Below are positions 24,905 to 36,100 of a DNA stretch of 64,000 nucleotides, piece by piece. Below the pieces are notes generated by a model, which was not told where the DNA came from, made no database searches, and saw only the letters and a program-made list of their open reading frames with translations. The DNA lies in contig NC_084804.1 in NCBI RefSeq assembly GCF_963583255.1, positions 35,198,453 to 35,262,452 of the forward strand. The letters are read 5' to 3'. The stretch comes from Pyrus communis. Its lineage: Eukaryota > Streptophyta > Magnoliopsida > Rosales > Rosaceae. The first letter of the stretch is position 1; each line of letters opens with the position of its first letter. The position numbers and the translations under genes are program-made.

Positions 24905-26480
24905 TGTGACAACCCGTCCTTAATTTCACGATTTTATAAAATTTAAAAGACTAATTTTATGAAAATGCCCTTAAAGGTGACGATGTTTGACTTTTGTTGA
25001 CTGTCTTTTCGTGATGTGTACAAGCTACTATTTTAACGTATTCTTAAAGTACTCGATGGTACGAATGCGTATGCGTAATCAGAATAGAAATCAGCGTTAC
25101 GATTAACCTTTTATGGAACTACAAATTCGAAAGTTATTTTTGAAGAAATTACTATTCTAATTATCTTATACTATTTTATATTACTAAGTTATTATTTTCT
25201 AATTGGATCTTTTTATTATTTTATTAGTTTTTCTGGTCGTGGAGCCCACACCCACAACAAAACTCATCTCGTGCCTCCTTATCTCTCAGGACACTGTCTC
25301 TCAATATTCAAATCTCTCTTACCTCACTCTCCCAATGGATGAATGCCACCTCACCCTTCCTTCTAACCCTCTCAGCTTTATTTCCTCTCCTTATTTTTTT
25401 CTCACTCTAACTCTCTCTCTCTCTCCGTGAAACTCGCCGGATCACGACCACCATCCTCTCCAAGAAGCGTCGTTGCCACGAACCCAAGGCCTCACCTCGT
25501 CTCTTGGTCGTGGACTTGAATGCTTAGGCATTGAACTACAAACGCGAACCTAGTTCGCACCGTTGCTCCTTTGATTTTTCGTCATTTCCGATGAGGTAAG
25601 TCACGGAACACCCTCAATCTTTCTCATCCCACCATCCTAAGTCAAATTTGTAGGTTAAATGTGCGTGTTGGTGATGTTTTGGTGCAGGAAACACCTTAGA
25701 ACTCAAACTCTGTTTCTCCGGTGAGAACCTAGCGGCTTTCGAGCCGTTTTCCAACCAAATGAGGCTGGTGCCGAGGAAACTAATGGTATTATTCGAATCC
25801 TTGTTCCCTGATCTTCATTTTCGTATAAAATATGGGTAGGGTTAGTAAAGGTTTTGTTAGTCGGAGCTTCCCAGAATAAGAAGGGAAAAAAAAAAAAAAA
25901 GGGCTAATCTGGACCCATGGGCCTAAGTCCAAACCTGGCCCAAAACCTTAAGCCAAGCCTTTGGGTCTTTGTCCCAGACCAACCCATTTCTGAATTAGGC
26001 TCAGAATATTCTAATAATATTCTCTGGAATATTCCTTGGGTTGATTTTTCAGAATTTTCTCGGAAACCCTCATAGGCTAATTTCGACGTCCCAAGTCCGT
26101 TTTTAACATCCATTTAATGAAATTCCAAAGTTTTAACGTAGTTGACCACCAAAGCGTCTTGGTTGATTTTTTAGAGTTAACCGTTGACCTTCTCATTGAC
26201 TTTTTATAAAATTTACCGAAGACCCTCCTTAGCGTATTTCGACGCCTTGATTCCAAATTCGCACTGCGTTTTCCCAAATTTTATTATTTTAGTGGAGTTT
26301 TACTAATGGGTCCTAATATTACGCTTAAGTGCGCTATTATTGGAGACTTCGGCTTTTCACACCCGAACAGTTGTGTCCTCGCAAGTAATTGTGAGTGGGT
26401 ATTTTCTTTTATATAGCATATATATATATATATATATAATCGTTAGTTTCCATTTATACATTTCATAAAGAATTTTCTAC
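24905..26480 (+). mobile_element. Second, related LTR-like fragment
   Basis: Begins TGTGACAACCCGTCC. Along its first 200 bp it follows the same order of motifs as the LTR at 20317: AAATGCCCTT, TTTGACTTTTGTTGACTGTC, then TACTCGATGGTACGAATGCG. It is clearly diverged, so this is a different member or family. The 3' boundary is uncertain; a (TA)n tract lies at about 26418-26438. Confidence 0.5.
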
Positions 26481-26713
26481 AATACACGTAGGATAGTGTG
26501 ACGCTTATAAGATTTAGCACATTGATAGAAATTATGAAGTTATGCTACGTCCTATAGGATGCACATGTATGAGTATTATTATTGATGCCATAATTATATT
26601 TACAGCTATGAATGATATTATGTGGATTAAAACTATCGAATCACTATATTTGTGTTATCTGCTCATCGTTTGCTACATTAACACTATCGAATTACTCAAC
26701 AAGTGAAGGGCAA

Positions 26714-26840
26714 CAACAAATGTCAAAAGCCTCACACACTCTTGATCAAGATAGTATGAAGCAAAACCAACTTATAGTGCCAACAAAAGCTTCAACAAAT
26801 GTCAAAAGCCTCACACACTCTGTATCAAGATAGTGTGAAG
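26714..26840. repeat. Two-copy 79-bp tandem repeat
   Basis: CAACAAATGTCAAAAGCCTC starts at 26714 and again at 26793, each copy followed by a similar CACACACTCT...ATCAAGATAGT stretch. It immediately precedes the 28-bp satellite-like array. Confidence 0.65.
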
Positions 26841-26869
26841 TAAAACCAATTTATGGTGACTAACACAAA

Positions 26870-27255
26870 AGCTTCACCTACAAAGCTTCAACACAAAAGT
26901 TTCACCTACAAAGCTTCAACACAAAAGCTTCACCTACAAAGTTTCAACACAAGAGTTTCACCTACAAAGCTTCACTTACAAAGGCTTCACCTACAAAGCT
27001 TCAACACAAAGGCTTCACCTACAAAGCTTCAACACAAAAGTTTCACCTACAAAGCTTTAACACAAAAGCTTCACCTACAAAGCTTCAATACAAAAGCTTC
27101 AACACAAAAACTTCACCTACAAAGCTTCAACACCAAAGCTTCACCTACAAAGCTTCAACACGAAAGCTTCACCTACAAAGCTTCAATACAAAAGCTTAAA
27201 CTATAAAGCTTCAACACAAAAACTTCACCTACAAAACTTCAACATCAAAGCTTCA
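26870..27255. repeat. 28-bp tandem array (AAGCTTCACCTACAAAGCTT type)
   Basis: Roughly 13 imperfect units alternating AAGCTTCACCTAC and AAAGCTTCAACAC; some units are shortened. Because the main period is 28 and not a multiple of three, the open frame across it cycles through three peptide versions of the same DNA unit. That marks it as a satellite-like array and not a gene. It is followed by a long A-rich tract at 27260-27330. Confidence 0.8.
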
Positions 27256-27288
27256 CCCATTAAAAAAAAAAAATTTCAAAAATTCAAA

Positions 27289-27320
<32 letters not shown>

Positions 27321-27717
27321 AAGAAAGAAATAAAGAAATGAGCCTAGGCCTCCCCTTCTTTAGGCCTAACAACTTTCATACCAAATATATATGAAGGAGG
27401 AGGTTTGGGCAACCACTTAGAAAGGAAAATGATGAAGTTTTGTTTGGAAAATTGCCTACTAGCAAGACGCCTCCCTCGTCAACTCCCTCGACCGGAGACT
27501 TGGGGGACTTCTACCATATACCACTAGACCTTGGTACTTGGAAGTTTCGTGATTACTCAATGGCTTGGATCTTGCAAGTCCCTAAACGAGGAGTTTCCCT
27601 CACTCGAGAACTTAGGGGAGCATTGTTTGTACCATACTTGACCAATCCCGAAACTACTAAGCACCGATTAACAGTATACCGTCAAGGACCCACAAGACTT
27701 TTCCTCCAACCAGGAGG

Positions 27718-27819
27718 CCAATCACAATGCGACATGTGTCGATATCAGAGACCAATCACAGCGCAACACGTGTCGATATCAGAGACCAATCACAACACGA
27801 CATGTGTCAATGTCACAAC
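27718..27819. repeat. 34-bp direct repeat, three copies
   Basis: Units start at 27718, 27752 and 27786 with CCAATCACA, and each contains a GACATGTGTC-like core (CAACACGTGTC in the middle copy). They lie about 20-120 bp upstream of the TATA box and could act as promoter repeats of the LTR. Confidence 0.7.
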
Positions 27820-27838
27820 AAAGCTAGAAACTCTCTTC

Positions 27839-27847
27839 TATAAAAGG
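27839..27847 (+). promoter_or_regulatory. TATA box of the LTR-like fragment
   Basis: TATAAAAGG, a strong plant TATA match, placed just after the 34-bp repeats and before a leader-like region. Confidence 0.5.
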
Positions 27848-28200
27848 GGATCATTCTCCCACAATAATCCCGAATGTCATTTGTACTAAACTATTCACTA
27901 GAACTCACTAAAAGAGAGCTTGAACCTATGTATTTGCGTAAACCCTTCACAACTAATGAGAACTTCTCTACTCCGTGGACGTAGCCAATCTGGGTAAACC
28001 ACGTACATCTTGTGTTGTTTGCTTCCCTATCTCGATTCATTTACATACTTATCCACACTAATGACCAGAGCAATCTAGTGAAGGTCACAAACTTGACACT
28101 TTCTGTTGTACCAAAGTCCTCGCCGATTTTGTGTATCAACATACACGAAGAAGGAAGAGGAATAAATTGGTTGCGTACTCGTTATTTGCGAGATTCGAAC

Positions 28201-29700
28201 ATAAAATTTCTGATTTTCAAGTGAAGAGAAACACCAATGGAACCTACTATTAAGTAGTCCTGCTCTCATAAGGTCCTCATTTTGAGAAATGCATATTAAC
28301 CACAAAATTATATTAGTTTATATCCAAAGGCTTAAAATATTTGGCAACTTAATAAAGCAAAACCAACTTAAAATCCATGAACTATTCGAAAACTTAGTTT
28401 ATTGTTTTGCTTCTCAGATATTTTAAGCATTCATATATAAACTAATATAATCTTGTAGTTAATATGCATTTGGTCATCATAGGTCCTCAAATGAGGACTT
28501 ACGAGAGCACGACTCTATAACTCGTTTTTCAGAAAATAAATTAAATATATATATATATATATATATATATCTTGTTATTACTCATTAAATAAGTTATTTT
28601 CTAGTATTAAGACTACAATATATCTACTCAAATGGATGTAGGACTTGAGTCACAATACACCAACTATAATAATATGGTCTGAGCTCATTTTCATTGAAGG
28701 TGGAACCTAAAAGCTCACTTACAAGTGAAAGAGAGTAATGAATATTATTGGACTATAGACTAAGGGCGTGTTTTTTTTCCCTCATTAAGATTCATTGGAT
28801 TAGATTAGCTTAGCTAAGCGTACTAATCCGTGTTTGGTGAGAGCACGGATTCACTACCTATGTACCCTAAGACGAGATCAAGCCATTCATAGTTCGCAGC
28901 TCATTAGACTCCTATATTTATCATAATATGTTCTAGCAGAAAAGCATAGAATTCCATAATCACTCAATGAAACTTGATTTAACTTCCAGACTACGTAAAG
29001 CAATTATTTCACGATTAGGATGTCATTTCGCCATCTTAATACATCACGCTGTTTTCCAACATTATTCCTCTATTACATCAACTTAATGAGTTTAATGACT
29101 CAAAGATGCATAATATAACTATGTTAATCAATCAACCACATCAAGCATTAATTCACAAAATTTAATAAAGTTAATCACCTTATTTTGCTACCTGGATCCC
29201 AAGCAATGTTAGAGTCCCTAATTTACCAACATAAATGTTTACCATGAGCAATTTCTATTCACCCTAAACTAGGGTTTCACACTATCTCAACATAATCAAC
29301 CCCGAGCTAGGATTCTAGACCACTCAACGGATTCCAACTTAAGACGGTCGCCCGTCAAGGATTTATCAATCCATACAAACTTAAGTAGCCAGTGAACACC
29401 AATCATGGATATATCAAACACGATCACCCCTAAATACGTATAGTCTTTCATTATGGATATATCAAGCAGAACCATAGGCATATACGTATAGTCCTTCATT
29501 ATGGATATATCACTGCTACATGATGCAGTCACATCATCACACGTCATGCATCAATTCAACATGCAATTTAACTGTTAGCATACACATGATCAATTCCACA
29601 AGCTAGACGAATATCTAATCACATATACATATAGAATAATTCCAACATGGTTCTAAGCTTATCTTTTCATACTAGCAATCACATCGATCATTCATATCAC
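28201..29700. other. Repeat-rich intergenic DNA, no gene seen
   Basis: Includes an (AT)n run at about 28544-28571 and a GGGCGTGTTTTTTTT start near 28765 resembling ends of common plant MITEs. Short duplicated pieces occur at 29401-29510 (CATTATGGATATATCA repeated with CGTATAGTC). No coding evidence. Confidence 0.45.
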
Positions 29701-30720
29701 CTAGGAGTTTAATAATCACATACTTCTAGGTTTTATACGCCCCTTAGGACACAAAAATCAATTGTTGGTCAAAGGTCAACGATAAGGTAAACAACCCTAC
29801 GTAACTCGAACCGGAAAATTCGATTACCGAATTTATGATCTGTAACTTCTTAAGGCTCTTATTATGGTTCTAGAACAACATATGGTCGAATCTTTGCCAA
29901 TCGCAAATTTAAGTGGTGGCCTATCATAAATGTATTTAAATGAACAATTTTGAACAAACGGAGCGTTGATTTGGAATCAAAGCGTTGAAATACCTTGAGA
30001 GGGTTCCTGGGCCAAAATCTTTAAAAAAAAGTCAACTGTCATTGGTGAACGCTAACCTAGCCGAGCCAGAGCTGACCCGAGCAACCGAAAACCCAATAGA
30101 ATCTGGGTAAGCTCGCCGGATTTTTGGAAACTTTTCTAAAGCTCATAACTTTTTCATTTTTCAACCAATTCGATGATCTATATATGGAGATTCGTCCACT
30201 CAATGAGAGGAATCGATTTATACATGTTTGAAGTCCAAAAGATGGATGAAAACGATTTGAAACTTACGGTAAACTCTCGATCTATTTTGAAGCTCTAGAA
30301 ACTTCATTTCGTTGTCATTTTATCACAATCCAAAGCTCGTCCTTGAGCTGGTAAAGAGAAGGAGCTTGTTTTGGTGATGATTTAGTGATTAACTTGTCAA
30401 GATTTAGAGGTGGTGTGGTGTTCTTCTTGGTGAGAAAACAAAAGAAAAACGGGAGGGAAAACAAAAGAGATATGAGAGTGAGGTCAAGAGAAAAGAAAGA
30501 GAGATGTTCCAAAATTTTTTAGTAGTGGGCCCTATGGGCACACACAAGAAGGCCACTAAAGACAAACAACATGTGTCGAAAAAATGGTAAAATTACTAAA
30601 ATGCCCTTGACTTTCAAGTTTGCAAAATCTTCATTATAGCTCCAAATTCTATTCCGCTTGTGGTCACGAGTTCGTATCGATACGTACTATCCAAATATGC
30701 AAATAAATGTGGAAAAACAT
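29700..30720 (-). mobile_element. LTR-like fragment in reverse orientation
   Basis: Read on the minus strand, it shows the motif series of the LTRs at 20317 and 24905: a tract with ATCGATACGAACTCGTGACC, then GGAGCTATAATGAAG, then an ACGGTAAGTTT-type and TTACAGATCATAAATTCGG stretch. It is a third, diverged and inverted relative. Boundaries are not resolved. Confidence 0.4.
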
Positions 30721-31420
30721 ACAAGGATCAAGTAAGAGCTTAAAGAAGTCAGTTTAGCCTATTAGGGGCATTTTGTCCTTTTATTTATCAAAAAAATTAT
30801 ACACCGCAAATATAAACGCGTTGGAATTATGAAATACAAAATACTAAATGTCATCACAAATAGTGAAAATCGAGGACAAGATTTCATAGCACGCCTTGTT
30901 GTCTGTAACTCGTACTCCCTTGCCTAGCCCAGATCTGAAACCCACCCCCACCCACCGTTTAAATCTCAAAATCCAACTCATAAAATTTGAAAAGAAAAAA
31001 GCAAAATTTTTAGAAAATCCCAAGATTTTTCGAGAAAATCAAAGGATGCGTGGTGTGGAGAGCTCCACCGAATCTTCTGCACAAGGAAAAAAGGGAGAGT
31101 TGAGGGAGAGTGAGTGGAGGAAAAAGGATTCCGTAGAAAAGGTGAAACAAAGAAAAAGATGTGAAAGGAAGAGGATTCCATAAAATAAAAAAAATAAAAA
31201 AAAGGTGAAACAGAGAAAAGGAGGTGAAAGGAAGAAGGAGAGGGTGGACGGAAGAAAAGAGGGATAGGTTTAGAGAGAGAGATGATTCTTAAAAAAAAAG
31301 AAAAAAAAAAGAGATAAACTAATAATAAATATTAATAAATATGAATTGAATGATATAATATTTGAGTTTTTTCATTTTTCTATTTTTTGATCCGACGCTG
31401 TTGTAGACATCGAAATTTCG
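30721..31420. other. A- and purine-rich intergenic DNA
   Basis: Strongly purine-biased on the plus strand (GAAAGGAAGAAGGAG type). The open frames at 30896-31183 on both strands are by-products of this composition. No gene is supported. Confidence 0.45.
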
Positions 31421-31429
31421 GTGAAATGA

Positions 31430-32335
31430 ATGTTAACCAATAATTAAAATTTCAACGCTTACGTGTCACATAAATTTTACATGTAGCGTGTGACTCAATG
31501 AAAAATCGAAATAAATTGGAAAGGTCATCAAATAGGACACGTGTCAATATCTGGCAGAAATGATTTATTTCATCTGATTATTTAAATCCAAAAATCAAGT
31601 TTTGGAATTCTATAAATAGGAGGCCAAGGCATTCATTTCGAAGAAAAAAAGAAGGAAAGGAATTTACATCACACCAAAACCTTGAAGCCTCGAAACTCTA
31701 AAGCTCTCAAGCAAATCCCGAAGGATCAAGAAAACACTCTTCGTTCTTCGTCAAATCCTCCTTCAAAGGTCAAGCCCCAACGGCCCTTGAAGAACTTCCA
31801 CCGACTCAAGATCAAGCCCCGACGGCCCCTTGAAGAAAGTGTTCATCATCCGTTCATCCTAAGATCAAGCCCCAACGGCCTTTTGGATCAACAACCTCAA
31901 CAAATCCACACATCCAATCGTTCTTCAAGATTAAGCCCAAAAGCCCTTGAAGATCCGCTCATCCATCAACCTTCAAGATCAAGCCCAAAAGCCCTTGAAG
32001 AAATCCATACATCCAGTCTTCAAGATCAAGCCCAAAAGCCCTCGAAGATCCGTTCATCAACTGTTCATCCCTAGATCAAGCCCCGACGGCCCTTTGGATC
32101 AACAGCTCATCCACAAACCTTCACCCTACGAAGATAGAATCAGAGGATCAAATTACAAAGAGATTGTAACCCCAAAATCATTAACACAAAAAATATATTT
32201 TGTACACGTATTCTTGTTTCTTGTTTCAGGAATTTTTCGTGTTTACAGCTGTACCAAATACTTCACTAAATTAATCTAGCTTAGTCCCTGAAACTAATTT
32301 AGTCTGAGATAATCCATTGCAACAAACGCACCTTA
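31430..32335 (+). mobile_element. LTR/TRIM-like transcription unit with internal repeats
   Basis: A TATA box (TATAAATAGG at 31611) is followed by a leader and seven imperfect repeats with the core AGATCAAGCCCCGACGGCCC at about 31768-32110. A TTGTAACCCC...TTTTGTACAC-type region comes next. The layout resembles the promoter, R region and polyadenylation region of a short plant LTR element. The open frame at 31682-32074 spans the repeats and has no known domain. Confidence 0.45.
31768..32110. repeat. About 40-60-bp imperfect repeats, AAGCCCCGACGGCCC core
   Basis: Seven units, each with (C)AAGATCAAGCCC followed by (C)AACGGCCC or AAAAGCCC and CTTGAAG or TTTGGATC. Spacing varies from about 40 to 65 bp. 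Confidence 0.7.
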
Positions 32336-33108
32336 AACGTCTTGATTACTTAAAGTCTAAAATATATGATAAACGAATAATAAAAAAAAAAACTTGGGGG
32401 TAAATTGCCAAATACTCTCAAACTATTACAAGGCCCATTAACTCCAAACTTTTTTTTTTTTGTTGATTTACTCTCTTAACCAGTAAAAGACTACTAAATA
32501 TTTTGCAGTTAAATGCGTCTCATGCCTCCCACACGACAATATTTAACTGAATTTGGACAATTCTCTTAAATTTAACAATGGGGAGATATTTAAATAATTT
32601 GTACTAATTAAAGGGGATAAATCAACTGAAAAAATAGTTTAGAGGGTAATTAGCAGATTTGTAAATTTGTAGTAGTTTTTTAAATGATAGATTCGCCTGT
32701 TTATTTAAAGTTTTTAGAGAGAATTAATAAGAAATTCCTCACAAAATTTTTCATATCGAAAAACACTTGGGTAAATAAGACATTTCCATTAAAATAATAA
32801 ACAAAAAATATTTTTAGTTCACGAAAATTTTGAATTGGCCTTTTACATTACCACCACCATAAACGAAGAAGCAATCGCGATGAGAAATCACACCTGTTTT
32901 TTCTCTCTATTCTCTTTATTCTCTCTTTTCCTTGCCGCACATCTCTTTATAACTCTCCTCTTAAATAGGCCTACAATTTTCCATAAGAAAATCACAAGCT
33001 TTTTATTAATTTTCTAACAATCTTGAGCAGTCCTCGAATCCTGTCATCCGCACTCCAAGTGAAAAACCCTAGAACCTCTCACACAGTCTCTCTCTCTGAG
33101 CTCCGACA
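32336..33108. promoter_or_regulatory. Intergenic DNA and promoter of the histidyl-tRNA synthetase gene
   Basis: AT-rich DNA ending in a pyrimidine-rich 5' UTR (CACACAGTCTCTCTCTCTGA) just before the start codon at 33109. No gene seen. Individual promoter elements are not certain. Confidence 0.45.
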
Positions 33109-36100
33109 ATGGCGGAGCTGCCAATGATAACAGTAGGAGGCAAGGGCTCGTCTCTGTCCTCCTCCTCCGTCTGCTCCATCGCCAAGGGCCTTGCTCATCT
33201 GCGCACCGACTCGTCGGCGCTCAATCGGCTCGACTCCTCCTCCTCCTCCTCCTCCTCCTCATCGCCCCTCGCCCACAATCTCGTCTCTCTCCTCCCCTCC
33301 CTCCCAACTGTCGAAGAATCCAGAGCCTCCCTCGTCGTCCTCCTCTGCAAGCTTTTATCTCTCTCCGGTTCCCCCAACGTCCGTACGGTTCTTGCGGTTC
33401 GACTCGCCGAAGCCATCAATTCCCGAGACTTGGAGCTCGGGTCGCTCGTTTTGACCGAAGAGGAGGCTCTTGCGTTGGAGGAATTCAAGTTATCCTCAGC
33501 TTTGTGCGGGATATGTGCGCTTCTGGACCACCAGTCCGCCGCTTTGTCTACTGTTTCCGATGCGGTGGCAGCGATGTCTTGCGAGGCGTTGAAGGCCGAT
33601 GTAAGGGCGTTTAATTCGATGGATTTGGGGGATGGGTACGCAGCGAAGGAGGTCATTGCTGTGGCCAGTGATTTGAAGGTGCTGCTCAATGGGTCTAAAT
33701 TAGTGGGTAAGCTTGAAATTGAAGCGGTATCGGAAATCCCACAAATTCACGCGAGTTTGAGAGAGCAGGTGAAATCTTTGCACTCCAAGACTCGAACGGA
33801 GCTGAATTCTGGCGGGAAAGTAGTTACTCCTAGGACAGTGGTGACCACATTGTTGTCACTGGCGTCGGCGCTTCATCACTTGGGTGACCTTAGTTTGTCC
33901 CGTGCGAAGATGATTGTGGATGCGGTGGGGAGTGAAGATTTGAGGTCGAGTTTGGTGGCATTGTTTGAGAAAAAATGCCCAAGTGGTGAAAGCTTGATTA
34001 GTGGGTTCAAGTTGGTTTCCCATTTGGGATCTGACGCGGAAGTGAATTATGATAATTTTGCTCACGAAGTGAATCTGTTAATGGGAATTGTGTGGAAGAT
34101 TGTGACTTGGGAGGCAATAACGGCATTTGTGGTGCTCGAGGGAGCTGAGTTGAATGTGAAGAAGAGTGAAGGTAGTGAAGTGAATGGAGGAGGGAATGTG
34201 AGAGTAGAGAAGAAGAGTGAGAAGAAGAAGAAGGTGGTTTTGGGTAAGGGGACTAGTGTTGTAGTACAGTTGATTAAAGATAGGTTGCAGGGCAAGGGAG
34301 GAAATGCTGTTGATAGTTTGGGGTTGTTGGTAATTTGGGCGGACGAGCTTTCATCGTTTTTGGACCCCAAGGACCTGGAATTTGATAGTTTGTTGAACAA
34401 GGTGAAGGAGATAGTGGAAAGCAATGAGAGTAGAAGACTCCCAAAGCTTCCAAAGGTAAGATTCCAGTACTCATGTCATTTAATGTAAAGTATAGTTGAT
34501 CAGATATGATTCAAGATGATAATTAAGAAGGATTATACAGTTGTTAATTGGTTGAATTTTGTTTGTTACTTGATTGGTGGCTTTAGATAACCTTTTATTC
34601 AACATGTTTCTGCTTGTGCGGTAGATGTGGATAATGAAAAAGATTGGTACTTGCACCCCCTAATTGTGAAGTTGTTTTAGCAGTCATCTTTAAAAACACT
34701 CTTAGAGTGAGTTTTTTGACATCAACATAAACTTTTAAAAGTTAAAAATCATTTTAACCCTTTACACATGTTCTGATACCTTGAAGTTTATGTAGTGGAT
34801 AGTTATTGGTTTTGAAATTTAGTATAGAATCATTGTTATTAGAAACCTGTCAAGAATTATTTCTTTCTTTTATTTCCAAATGGTCCGGACTAGGATATAT
34901 CTCTTAAAAGAATTTAGTTTAACACTCAAGTTTCGAATGGAAACATGTGCTTTGTTCAGCACGAAAGCAATCTGGAGTGGAATTATGTTGATACTTACAT
35001 AAGTTACAATTAATGCTTTTCCAATTGTCAGTCAGTAACTCAGTGCGAAATATTTTTCACACCAGTGTACACTCATCTATTTGATATTTACATTGACGCA
35101 CCTAACCTATACTTTTGTCCTGCTCCTTAGCTCTCTTACTTGATACATCTCGCTTTTTGTGTAGAGAAAGCTAGAATCAGTGATCCTATCGAACTTGTCC
35201 ATCATTTTTTGACAATTGAAAACTCAAGAGGGATATCTAACAAGTCCCTATATATCTGTGTAATTGATGTAAACATATATCTGATGCTGCTATGGTATAT
35301 GTCAATATTTGATTACAGTGGATCATTAATGACATCCTATCTGTCTCGGAGTATTTTCGCTAATCCACATTATTTCATTGATTTGTAGGAGAAGAAAATT
35401 AATATCATTCTTTCTTATCTAATTTTTTTTACCTTTTTCTTTGGGAAACTCTTCGTGTTTTCAGGATAACCACGTGTGGTTATTAACTTATTACTATCTA
35501 CCTCTTACTTTATTGTCTTTTGAAAGGAAGGGATTTTTTTTTTTTTAGAACATAATGTACATACTTTAACTTTGTAGTTCGATACGGATAGATGTTTGAA
35601 TCTGTAATAGTGACCATTTGGAAAGAATTGGAAACTTATTACAATTGTGTGATTGTATATTTTCAAGAAACCATACTTAGGTTGCTGTCAGTTGCCTTTG
35701 CAGATTGTGGTCTTTTGTTTCAACTGATTTTATGATTTATTTCTTTTTGGGTTTATGCTGAGTGGACTTACTAGCATTCTGACCTTGTATATATTATTGG
35801 AAATCCTAGGGTACTCGTGACTTCGCGAAAGAACAAATGGTAGTAAGAAAGACAGCATTTTCGATTATTGAAGAGGTCTTTGAGAGGCACGGTGCGATGG
35901 CCCTTGACACTCCAGTTTTTGAATTGAGAGAAACCCTCATGGGAAAATATGGGGAAGATTCAAAATTGATTTATGATCTTGCTGACCAGGTATTTCTCAG
36001 TTCCAACTGTCGTCAATTTAAGTGGAGTTTTGTTCTTATTTTTCATAGTTAATTTCTTTTTTGCAAGTTTCATGAAGTGTTTCTTAATTTGGCTATGAAA

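Larger units (their letters stand above)
27440..28200 (+). mobile_element. LTR-like retrotransposon fragment with promoter
   Basis: Contains a three-copy 34-bp direct repeat, a TATA box (TATAAAAGG at 27839) and a downstream leader-like stretch with AACCACGTACATCTTGTGTT. This arrangement is typical of plant LTR U3-R-U5 sequence. The 149-codon open frame at 27440-27889 covers the U3-like part and has no known domain; I do not regard it as a gene. The 3' boundary is uncertain. Confidence 0.5.

Noticed and set aside
26853..27206. 117-codon open frame, Lys/Thr/Ser-rich repeat protein
   Set aside because: It is a translation of a 28-bp tandem array; the peptide changes phase each unit and no domain is present.
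27440..27889. 149-codon plus-strand open frame
   Set aside because: It covers LTR-like promoter sequence with direct repeats and a TATA box; no domain and no clear codon bias.
30896..31183. Open frames on both strands in a purine-rich tract
   Set aside because: Explained by base composition; no recognisable protein features.
31682..32279. Pro/Ser/Lys-rich open frames
   Set aside because: They follow the repeat array of an LTR-like element in two frames, so translation is not supported.
33195..33689. 164-codon minus-strand frame opposite HisRS exon 1
   Set aside because: Antisense shadow of a strongly coding exon; the plus-strand protein is clearly HisRS.
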